Shown: in pieces, positions 50,701 to 62,700 of the stretch
How the letters are laid out: each line of letters starts with the position of its first letter
How positions within the stretch are numbered: the stretch's first letter is position 1
NCBI GenBank assembly: GCA_036850595.1
Contig: CM072162.1
Span: 23,589,239-23,653,238 of the forward strand
Length of the DNA stretch: 64,000 bases
Source of the DNA: Rhyacichthys aspro
Taxonomy: Eukaryota; Chordata; Actinopteri; Gobiiformes; Rhyacichthyidae
Direction: 5' to 3'
Program-made: the position numbers and the translations under genes
The notes under the pieces: model-generated
Databases searched by the model: none
Seen by the model: the letters and a program-made list of their open reading frames with translations, nothing else
Told to the model about the DNA's origin: nothing

Positions 50701-53700
50701 CTGGTCCTCCGACGGCAGGAAGGGGTTGTTGACCGTGGCCGAGGACGTGTTTCCGAAGGCGGTGAGTCCCAGCAGTTTGATCTGGGACAGGCCCAAAGTG
50801 CTGGCGTCTCTGGGTCTGTGCAGCCTCAGACAAACGGCCGACGCCACCTCGGCTTTGACCAACTGGATTTTAATGTAGGTGAGTCCGCTGGTGATGACGG
50901 GAGTGGACAGAGGCAGCATGTTGACTCCGTCTGCGCTGATCTCCACCGAGACCGACGAGGGACACGCTGAGGGGACGAACACAAGCGTAGGGGATGACAT
51001 TTTTAAAATTAACGAAACAAAGACTGTGGTGTTCTCTACGTTTCTAAATATAAGTCGTGTACATGAGTAAAATCAATGTGACATAAAAGTGCTAAAAAAG
51101 CTGAAAGGGGCAGAAGCAGAAGAAGTAGAAGTGAAAGAAAAACCATAAAAGTTACAAAAATGTTATTTAGTACAAATAAAGCCCAGATTCTTGGGATTTG
51201 TTTAAAGTTTGAACGGAGAGAAAAGGTGAAACTAGGCAGAAGCGGTAAAGAAGCAGAAGAAAAGGCAGAGAAAGAAAATGGTATAAAAATAAAGAGTGTG
51301 GAGTAGCTCACTGGCCAGAGAGGCGAGGTGCGGCTGGATGTGGAGCTCCTTCAGCAGAACGGCAGCAGGAAGGTGGATGGTCAGGTCGCACCAGGCTTCT
51401 TCAGGTAAAAAGATGTAGGACCAGGCGGCGGAGCGAGCTCTGCGGTGAGGAGGAGTGGCCTGGAGCAGCACCTCGGCCGGCTGCGCTGTGGGGCTGCTCG
51501 ACGTGATCGTACCTGCAGGAAACATGATGAAAACATGAGGAGTTCTGACTTTAGGAAATGTACATTGTAAATCACTGATCACCAAGGCATGTTTCAATGT
51601 AATAATAAAAATAAGTAGTAATAAAATAAGAATAATCCTGTCTCCTCCTTCTTTTGAATGGATTTTGACTCTGTTCATTTTGTTTTTATTTGAAAGGGTC
51701 GATACATTTAGTCAGCGTTTTCTCATTAATTACTTTTTACTTAGTTTTTGTTTTGTTAACACTGCCTACGGCTCTAGTTAAAGTCACTGAAGTCTCCTAA
51801 AAAGACCTAAATGATGTTCTAAGTGAAAGTTATGAGTCGAACCTAAAGGAGCGAAGTTGTGGAGCCCCTCGGCGTTGTCCGGCTCCGACGTCATGACTCG
51901 TGCTTTCAGATTCCCGTCGGAGGCTTTCCCGGGCCCAGAGTCCAGGAACTTCATGATGGTGGAGACCATGCTGCGAGCCGTGTTCACGATGGCTCTGGTG
52001 CTGGTCACCATGTTGTTACAGATCAGCTGCACTCCGCCTGCACAGACAAAAAAAAGAGGATTATCTGAGGATTCTGATTAACAATTTTTCACAGTTGCTT
52101 AAAACCCATTTCTCTACAAATCTGACACAATGAACACAGAGCAAAACACTAAATACAGTCATAATATCATCAGAAACCAAATGACAAAACTGAGGCAAGC
52201 TCAACAAAACTAACTAGTTTCTACAATAGATGCAGCTTCGTGGTTTTTACATAAAAAAACTTCAAAAACACTTTTCAAACCTGGAGAGTTTACAGTATTC
52301 TCTGCAGTAAATTCTCAGAGTCAAGTCTTTTGGTTTGTGTTTAGTTTTACAGCAGCACTTTTTACTGACACTAATCTTCTGCTCAACTTTAATCTAAATC
52401 ATGTTTCTGTGTCAGTGGCTCATTTCAGACACAAGTATAAATCTGTGTTGAATCCACAGAAGTTTCAGATCAGTCTCAGAAATGTCTTGTGAAATGTGTT
52501 TTATTGAGAGAGAATGTGTTTAAGGAGTCGACTCAGAGTCTGATTCAGTTTGATTCAGAGAAAGCCATTTGGTGTTTGATCAATTGTGAAAAACTGTAAA
52601 GGAGAGCTGAATATTATCCAGAGAGTTTTAAATCCGTACCCATGTCGTGAAAGGCCTTGAGAGCTTCAGTCGTGTCTAAAACTCTGAGAATGAACCACAG
52701 AAGAGGCTCCGACAGCTGACACGTCGACAGAGAGCCCTGGAGTTAACAATAACAGAGTTAAACCCATGGATTTAACCTGAAACACAGATGATTCCAGTCT
52801 GTGTCTCACCTGTCGACCCATGTATCCACAGGCCATGTATGTGAGGATGGGCTGCAGCATCACGTGAACGGAGCTGGCTCTTTTACTCAGAGTCGTGAGG
52901 ATCGTGAACAGACCGTCTCCGACCGAGATGGCGTCCAGGCCTCCGTGGAAGTTCTCGTGTTTGGTCAAATGGAGGCCGCTGGCTCCTAAACGTGAGAGGA
53001 TTCATTATGAGCGACAGATGTGGAGCGCTACAGGAGTCAGAGGTCGGAGGTCTTACCGATGATCATGGCCATGGCGCTGCTGTTGCACTGTCCCAGAGCA
53101 GACAGGATCTGACTCATTATCTGCTGATTGGCTAAAACCAGGTCAGCGACTCCAGCCGCTGGGCCCTGATTGGACGAGGATCCTCCGGGAGAGACGCTCT
53201 CTTTACTGCCACAGACCTTTAATCACACACAACCACATTTCAGATACTGTTTGAATTTTATTTGACTTTGGCTGTGCTGATGCAAATGGATTCAAATTTG
53301 ACCAGGTTGTGAATTTTGGAGTGAATTTTACCTGTGTCTCTTCAACATTTTTGTGCCATTGACTCTCATTCAAAATGCATTTTTTTCAATACTATTTCAA
53401 TGTGATTTCTGTTTTTAATTTTATTTATTATTCCCTGGTTTTGAAATCCCTTAATGTTTCCATGGCAACCATTAAAAAACATTTCTTTGAGTCCTATGGA
53501 TCCAGGAGGAATTTATTTACAAACGACTTTCCACAAAAAATAAAAACTGATCAGAATTCATGTTTTTTGACAATTTGAATAAATGGGAGAAAAATTGTTA
53601 AAACTGGCATTTAACGGGTTAAAAATTCAGACAATTCATAAATATTTGTTGTTTTTGTATGTTTGTTATGAGAGGACTGAAGGTGATAATGGCATTGATA

Positions 53701-56700
53701 AAACAAAAAAAATATATACTTTTTATGACAGAGTCTAAAAGTCGAAGGGACTCAGTGGAAACAGAATGAAGGGGCCCCGAGAGTTAAACCCCTGAAACTC
53801 AGGCTAGTACCTTCTCTTCGTCTGAAACGCTGCTGTCGGACGCCCCCATCCCGACCGGAGGCAGGCGTCCGCTGAACTCTCTGTCTCCAGAAAGAGGCAG
53901 CTGCACCAGGACGTTCACCAGCTTCAACAGATCGAACATGAGCTGGTCCCTGGTGGTTTCTCCGCACACAGCTTTGGCGTCGCCGGGTCGGATGATGTTA
54001 GCGAACAGACCCCCGAAACAGGCCCGGGCCCCCACGGAGCTGTCCGAGCCGCTGCGGGACACCACTTTGTCCGAGCAGGTGATGTAGTGGTGGACCAGGA
54101 AGGTGATGGACTCGATGACGGAGGAAATGGTGGAGACGGACACCACCTCGAAGTTCTGCTCCAGAGTGAACTCCAGCAGCTTCACCTGAGCGTCCAGAGG
54201 GCCCTGCCCCGACTGGAACGGACCCCTGACCAAACAAACATTAGCAGAAGAAGAGGGAGATTAGTCTGTGAGATGTTCATGGACTTCAGCAGCTACGGTT
54301 TAAACCTAGATTTTTGAAAAAAATTGGAAATGTGACTTAATTTGGCTGAATCTGAACCAGGATTTTAGAAGAAGACAGGTTTTAACTCAGGTGTAGTTTA
54401 GTTTTAGTCATAATTTAGTCTAATCCTTATTAGTTCTACTCGACTAATTTTCATAAGAATCGTTGATGAAAGTGTCGATACATTTAGTTTTCGTTCTCAT
54501 TAATTACTTTTTATTTAGTTTTCATTCCTGGCAAAAATATGTTGTTGACGAAAACTACAAAAGTAACACTGGTTGTCACATGTTTATTTGGCTAATATTT
54601 GCCCCTCTGTTGCTGTAAATATGTTAAATGAGCCGTGTCTGTGTGGATATAAATAACCTGGTTCCTCTGAGGAATATAATACAGTTATAACCAGGAATAG
54701 GCTCATTAACGGAGAACTCGACACAATCAAGGGTCTGCTTTGACTTTGACTTAACGTGTAAATAATACCCTTCCATTATTACATCTCAATGGTCCAATCC
54801 ATAAACAGTGATAAACGCTGTCATATTAGAGTATTAGCATTAGCATTAGCATTAGTATTAGCATTAGTATTAGCATTGTGTGTCCGTACCTCTCGGTGGA
54901 CAGGATGTGCATGAGTTTGAGCAGGAACTCGCTGAACACCTGAGGACAGGTGGAGGACAGGTGCACCTGGAGCCTGCTCAGGAACTCGTGCATGGCCTGA
55001 GTGGCCGTGGGTCCGACCTGAGAGCTGTGCTGGCTCGTCCCGTTCGGGCTGGTCCCAGAGAGGAACCGGACCAGGACGTGGACCAGAGTGGGATCTGACA
55101 CCATCTGCTGAGCCGTGGAGTCCTGAGAGCTCAGAGCGCTACCGGAGGCTGGAGGGGACAAAAACAGAGGGTACAAGAATAATATATGAGAAATATACAG
55201 GAAAATATACTATACAATAGCACTGTTTAACTACCAACTAATGTAGCTAAGCTCTGTTACTAAAACCAGTTTAACACCAACTAAAACCAGTTAAAATCCA
55301 ACTAAAACCAGTTTAACACCAACTAAAACCTGTTAAAATCCAACTAAAACCTGTTTAAATCCAACTAAAACCTGTTCAAATCCATCTAACACCTGTTCAA
55401 ATCCAACTAAAACCTGTTTAAGTCCATCTAAAACCTGTTCTAATCCATCTAAAACCTGCTTAAGTACATCTAAAACCTGTTTAAATCCAACTAAAACCTG
55501 TTTAAAGCCATCTAAAACCTGTTCTAATCCATCTAAAACCTGTTCTAATGGAGGGTGTGTGAGAATAGGAGTGAGACTGACGGCTGGGAGGCATGTTGGT
55601 CATCAGAGTGAGCGAGTGCAGGACGAGGCACCAGGTTCTGAGAGAAGTGTTGGGATACCAGGCCAGAACGGTCAGGAAACTGCTGATGGAGGCTGACACA
55701 AACACAAGAGCATTGTATTTTAAATTAATATGTAAAGAACAGAGTTTTAATTTGAAGACGGTGTGTTCAGGCTCATGTCAGACCTTGGTTCAGAGGAATG
55801 GTGGGGACTCTGCTGGCGTTGAACAGAAAAATATCAGAGCCGCTCTCTTCAGTGGATCCAGAACTGGTGTTGAGGCTGAGGGTCAACCACAGCTGCAGCA
55901 GAGACTCCAGCTAAACACACACAAACACATTATTAATCTATAAACACACACGTTATTGATCTGTAAACACACACAAACACGTTATTAATCTGATGGAGTG
56001 GCAATATTCAACTTTAAAAACCAAAATAAAGACAGAGAAGAGAAGAATGGGCCAAAATTCCTTTGTTTCCTTGGTAAATTTATTTTAACTAAATTAAGGG
56101 AAAACTTTCTGGAAAAATTGGTTTGCAAAAGTATAAAGAAAATAAAACAAAAACAATTGCTTAAAAAGTTCAAATCCAACTAAAACCTGCTCAAATTCAA
56201 GAAAATAAAGCTTTAAAGAAGAATGAGCCTAAATTCCTTCATAAAGAAATAAAAAGCAGATATGATCAAACAGGAAACCATTCCATTCAGTTACTTCTGT
56301 TAAAAGTGTCTCTTTGGGGAATAACACCTGGTAATAACCTGTAAAAGCAGAGTGTGTGTGATATTATGAGTTTTATTGGAGCGGTGTGGGTCCAGACCTG
56401 AACGTGGTGAACCTGAAGCATTGAGAAGAGTTTGTTGAAGCAGGAGCTGAGCATCGGGACGGACGAGGGCTGGAGGTTCAAGCTGCTGCTGGGAGAGCCT
56501 CCTCCGTGTAACGCTCGCAGCAGAGAGTCGTCTGTGCCGTTGGACGACTGGTTCACTGAGAAACAAACGCTCAGTCAGTATTTCTGCTTCTGTTTCAGAC
56601 GTAGAGAAGGTTAAAGGTCGAGTACCGTTGGTGGAGCTGGAGGTCAGAGCCTGAAGGATGGAGTCGGCCTGAAGAGTGGCCATCATCTTCAGCATCAGCT

Positions 56701-59700
56701 CGGCCTGTTGCTCCAGACCCACCTCCAGACGAGCGTCCAGAGCTGACAGACGGTAAAAAGGAGTTATAGCTCCGACAACAATAAAGAATATACAAATAAA
56801 ATCTATTTATGACTGACTTTAATAAATTAAGCCTTTATAGAAAATGATTATACGCTCAACATTTCAAAAAATTTATAATATTGATATTTATTTTTTTAAA
56901 AAGGCCTGAACCAGGACTAAACCAGGTCTAAACCAGGACTAAACCAGGACTAAACCAGGTCTAAACCAGGTCTAAACCAGGTCTAAACCAGGATTAAACC
57001 AGGTCTAAGCCAAGACTAAAACCAGGTCTAAGCCAAAACTAAAACCAGGTCTAAACCAGGTCTAAACCAGGTCTAAGCCAAGACTAAAACCAGGTCTAAA
57101 CCAGGACTAAAACCAGGTCTAAACCAGGACTAAACCAGGTCTAAACCAGGTCTAAACCAGGACTAAACCAGGTCTAGAACTTTCCTGTTCATTATTAAAG
57201 TGTAGAGTGTTTACCCTGAGACACCGACACCGATAGCCCCTGAGAGCCTGGTTTCTCTGCGGCGGCCGGGGGCTTCGACACCGGGATGCCCACTCCTCCG
57301 ATGTAAGGGTTGTACCCGTACGAGCCGTAGTCAGCGCCCCAGTAATCGTACCAGGTACTGCTGATGGGCTGCACACGGACCAGACAGGTGAGTACAGGGG
57401 ACAGGTGAGGGTATAAGGGAACAGGTGAGGGTACAGGGAACAGGTGAGTACAGGGGACAGGTGAGTACAGGGGACAGGTGAGTACAGGGGACAGGTGAGT
57501 GTACAGGGGACAGGTGAGTGTACAGGGGACAGGTGAGTGTACAGGGAACAGGTGAGTGTACAGGGAACAGGTGAGTACAGGGGACAGGTGAGGGTACAGG
57601 GAACAGGTGAGGGTACAGGGGACAGGTGAGGGTACAGGGGACAGGTGAGGGTACAGGGAACAGGTGAGTACAGGCGACAGGTGAGTACAGGGGACAGGTG
57701 AGGGTGTAAGGAACAGGTGAGTACAGGGGACAGGTGAGGGTATAAGGAACAGGTGAGTACAGGGGACAGGTGAGGGTACAGGGGACAGGTGAGGGTACAG
57801 GAAATAGGTGAGGGTATAAGGAACAGGTGAGGGTATAAGGAACAGGTGAGGGTACAGGGGACAGGTGAGTGTACAGGGGACAGGTGAGGGTACAGGGAAC
57901 AGGTGAGGGTATAAGGAACAGGTGAGGGTATGAGGAACAGGTGAGGGTATGAGGGAACAGGTGAGATTTAAGATTATAACCTGCCCAACCAACGAACGTA
58001 TGTCTAAAACCTGTTCATAGTTTTATTTTAATCATAGTTCAATAATTTATTAAAAGCCACATCTTTCATGATCAACATAAAGCCAAGTGTTGAGAAAGAG
58101 ATAAATGAGACAAATGTAGAAAAACTTCATAACATTATGATGTTCCTGAAAAGAACAGAGTAAAATAAAGAAGGAAACAGACTTACCTTAAAGACTTTTG
58201 CAGCGAGAGGATCTTTTTCCAAATCAATATCTAAAGGATCAATATCAACATCCATCAGGTCTTGTAGCAAGTCAAAGTCTATGTCTTTATCTTTTTCCAA
58301 AGATGACAGAGGTGGAGCACCTTTGGAACGAAAACAGCTTCACTATTGCACTCAGTGGAGGCACACAGCAGAAAAATCACCTGGATTCATCGTGTTTCTG
58401 ATTCATTTAACTTTAACAATAAGAGTTCAGACAAGAGCCTGTTGGACCAATCAGAGGCAGGTCTGAGAGTTGATGCTGAGTTAGAACAAAAGGGTTAATA
58501 ATGTGAAGTTAAACTGTTCTCCTTTTGAGATCCAAGCTACAGCCATGTTTTACACAATTATTATTCATCAGTTCACTATAAATCAAACTAAAACCTGTTT
58601 AAATCTAAATAAAACCTGTTTAAATCCAACTAAAGCCTCTGTTCATGAATTACAAACAATGGAAAAACATACATTTCTTCAAGAACCATGTCTATTTACA
58701 GCAATCGTATCAAATCAATTCTTCAAAATACAAAATACAAAAGTACAAATACAAGCAGCTTTTATTGTGTCTTTTTAGATTCTGAAGTGTAAAAATGTCT
58801 TATAAATATTTTGTAAATCCAGAGTAATGTTATGAAATAAACTGCCTCAAAGTCAAACAGACGCTTGTTTGAACTCTCGCTCTTATTTAAAACCTATAAA
58901 ATAATGAATGCCATTATATATATTATTATAACTCACATAATTAACAAAGGCCTGTGTCCGTGTTTATTCTGTACATGTGTGTGTCCGGTTACATACGCAC
59001 TTTGGAACACGGCTGCGTTGGAGGCTGTACCTGCGATGATATCCGGCACCAGGCCCTCGTCGATGCTCTCCACTAAAGGCACAGGGGCCGCGGCGGGAAG
59101 GGGCTCCTCACAGTCCACACTGACCCCCACCGACACAGAGGAGGCCCCGGGCTCCTCGGGACCCGAGACGTCCTCCATCACGTCCAGAGAGACCGGAGAC
59201 ATCAGCTCACCTGCAGACAGGACGCTTATTAAACAGACTGGAGCTGCTCTGGTCTGGAAAATGGTTTAAACCCAAAATAGCACATAAACCTGCTGAAATC
59301 CAACTAAAACCTGTTCAAATCCAACTAAAACCTGTACAAATCCAACTAAAATCTGCTCAAATCCAACAAAAACCTGTTCAAATCAAACTAAAACCTGTTT
59401 AAATCAAACTAAAACCTGTTTAAATCAAACTAAAACCTGTTCAAATCAAACTAAAACCTGTTCAAATCAAACTAAAACCTGTTTAAATCTAAATGAAACC
59501 TGCTCAAATCCATCAATATGTCTATGAATATGTCTTTTAACAGAGAAACAGCTGAAAAAAGAAAAGCATCAACAGAGAAAAGGGAGACAACGTAAACTAC
59601 AGATAAATACTGTCAATTCAATCACGTAATGTTTAACGAGGAGGAGATAATTGTCGTCCTGACGCTGAAGTCACAGCTAAGCTAACGCTAAACTCTAAAC

Positions 59701-62700
59701 TTCAGTTTGGTCAAATGGATTAGTATTCTGTGGTTTTATTTTTTAATAAAAGAGAAGCAGGAGAGGTCCCTAGGCTGGTTTTGGAGGAGAGTGGAGTCTG
59801 GCACAGAGAGTACAACCGTTTATTACAGTCTGTGTGTTACCTGCGAGTATGTCCTGGAGCATACAGGTGAGAGAGTACTGAGCCCAGGCCCCTCCCCACG
59901 AGATGTCCCCTCGGTTAAAGTCCGTTCCCACCAACAGCAGCAGCAGTCGCTCCAGCTGCTGCTCCGACACCACCTCACACAGGTGGATGGTGGGACGGGT
60001 GGCGTTCGCGATCCTCGCCAAAACCTGAAGGAAAAAACAAAGGGAGTCAGAATTAAACGTGCTGTAGTCGTAGCTTTTTCAGTCACAGTGAAAAGTAAAG
60101 CAAGGAAAGAGTAATTTGGAGCAGGAGCTGTGGTGCATTCACTGACAACCAATAAGACACAGCCAAAAACACCACCTTTTTATAGCCTCACAATGAAAAG
60201 ACCAATTTAAAAACTCATAACCTCTACAGAAAACCTAGGTGCAACCCTAATTCAAAACATTAGCCCAACATTAAAACTGGAAAACTAAAAATACAGCATT
60301 CAAAGCGGAAATAAAGTTCTGTTCATTGTTTGTGTGCAGTGTAAATGAGTGTCTCTGAACCAGAATAAAACCTGTTCCAGAGGAGAAGGCCAGTGGAAAC
60401 CAGAGAAAAAAAACATACCACAAAACTAACTGAGGAAAAACACAACAGGTTTCAGCTCTACATTTTACACAGTTTACCCAAATACTTTCCAAATGTTTGC
60501 AACCAGTGCTTTTCCTCATTCATTTCATAAAGTCCTTCTATAATAAACAGCAGCTATCAAAAAGCGTCTTTTCCTGAAATACAATGATATAGAGCCAACT
60601 CTGATATTTCTGATTCAGAGCCCAAGGAGCTAAATCATTAGGTAGAAGTGTTTTTAAATGATTATCTGTCAATCTCTTTTCTCTCATCTATAGTAGAATC
60701 TGACCAGAGCAAGTAGAAGTAAAGAGGGATGTGGATTATTTGGTGAAACCTTGCAGACGAAGAGCAGCAGGTCGGCGTGGCAGGTGAAGTCCATGGAGAG
60801 CAGGAACAGAGCCAGCTTTTGGACGACGGAGATGCAGCGTTCGTGAGAAAGAGTGAACGGCAGCGGCTCCACGTCCTGAGTCTCTTTAGCCGCCGTCGTC
60901 TCGGTGTCCAGCGACGAACGAGGCCACTCCGCCGTGCGCCGCAGACGGATCAGGTCTTTAAAGTGCTGCACACAAAAAGAAACAACCTCAGAGGCAAGTT
61001 TGCAATCGAAAATATTAAAAATGGACAGATTAAAAGCAGTGTAAAGCTGAGTGAGTGTAAACTAAAGGAGACGGACCTTGGACGTGGCTTGTTTGAGTTT
61101 GGCCTGTTCCACCAACAGTTTATAAGACGAGCCCTTGTTGCTCTGGATCTTTTCTTTCTCGATCTGTTCGACCAAAGCTTTCTGTTTGGCTTTCAACAGG
61201 TTCAGCTGCTGCAAAAGAATAAGGCAGGACTGAAATAAATCCAGAAAAACCTTAGATAGATTTATACATCAATGTTTACACCAAACAGCTCAGCACAAGA
61301 CCCTTTGTTTTTTCCATTTTCTTGCCGTTATTTCACAAGATTTAATTAAATGTAAATGCAATGGTTTAGTCAGATTTTTAACTGGTTTAAGTCCTGGTTT
61401 AGCTATAATTAAGTCCTGAGGTTACATCTACAGTTGTAGTCCTGATTTAGTCCTAGTTTAGTCAAGGTTTTGACCTCATTTAGACCTGGTTTTATTATTT
61501 TCAAGTCCAGTATTTATTCCTGGGTTTATCCCTGGTTTTCTCCTTGATTTCTTCTAGATTTTAATCCCAGTTTATCCCTGGATAGTCCATAAATTTAGTC
61601 TATGTTGAGAGCAGTTTCAGTCTGGTTTTTATTCCAGTTCAATACTCCTTTAGTCCTGGTTAGTCCAAGGTTTAGTTTTTATTAATCCCTGTGTTCGTAC
61701 TTGTTCAGTCCTTTAGTCCAGTTTCAGTCCGGTTTTAGTCCTATTTTAGTCTTGTTTAAATCTTCTTTTAGTCTTGAATATTACCAAACAATAGTTCGTA
61801 TCTCACTGTAATGCCTGGTTTGGAAATGTAAAGGCAGAGCTCGGTTATTTCACTTCCCTTCACAGTTCACTCCTTCCTTTAAACCTGCCGTAGGTGGAGG
61901 CAGGGACACGTTTACCTGTTTGTGATGCACCAGTTGTTTGCGGATCTTCCTGGAGTAGAGCCGGTCCAAGCTGCTGCTGCCTTTAGACGATCGGCTGGAG
62001 TTCTGGGACTGGAGGCTGTTGTTGATGAAGCTCCACTGGATTCCTGCAGGAACAGTCTTGTCTGAGATCAGTCTTTTCTCACTGTCACTTCTATAACGAG
62101 AACCGTACCTGTGCAGCTCCTCTCCCGTTCTTTTCCTCCCATGTGTTTCTTGGCTCCCGACGCTTCGTCTTCGATGCTGGCGACGTAATCCAACAGTCTG
62201 GACACGAGCATGACGACCCAGCTGATCATGGGGATGTCCAGAACTCCTGAGGAAACACACAGTCGTTTAAAACTGCTCTGCTCATGTGTAAGTTCATCGT
62301 CTGAGTCTTTATTCCTCACCTTCTGTGCGTCTCTGAAAAGCGGAAGGAGTCGGCTGCTGAAGCGGAGACAGTAAAGAGTCCAGAAGGTTTAGGAGTCCCT
62401 CCAAAACGCCGCTGTTGCTCAGAGATCTTTGGCCGATGCAGGACAACAGCATGAACACTCTGGAAAAGACGAAACGAGGGAAATGTGTAAAAAAATGGAA
62501 CTGTTTTACATTTATTTGGCAAAGTTCACAGAAAAGAATTTGAAAAACATATTCTACCATTATCCCTTTGAGAGAAACCCAAAACCAAAAAGTGATTTGT
62601 AAATGTCGCTTTAGTCATTATTACGACCAAAAAAAGGAATAATTTAATATGTTTTCTACGTTCAACTCGAGCTGTAGACATGGCTAAAAATGTAATATTT

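Larger units (their letters stand above)
50967..53056 (-). other. birc6 introns between exons 18 and 23 (exons at 51312, 51843, 52640 and 52810)
   Basis: Short introns of unique AT-rich sequence. The longest gap, 52038-52639, shows no repeat or coding signal. Confidence 0.8.
53217..55783 (-). other. birc6 introns between exons 14 and 18 (exons at 53811, 54890 and 55582)
   Basis: Contain dispersed repeat copy B, the TAGCAT microsatellite and a 21-bp array. 54226-54829 is unique AT-rich DNA. Confidence 0.8.

Noticed and set aside
57195..57992. 265-codon minus frame of Pro/Leu/Cys repeats
   Set aside because: It is the translation of the donor-like minisatellite. Only 57215-57368 is a birc6 exon.
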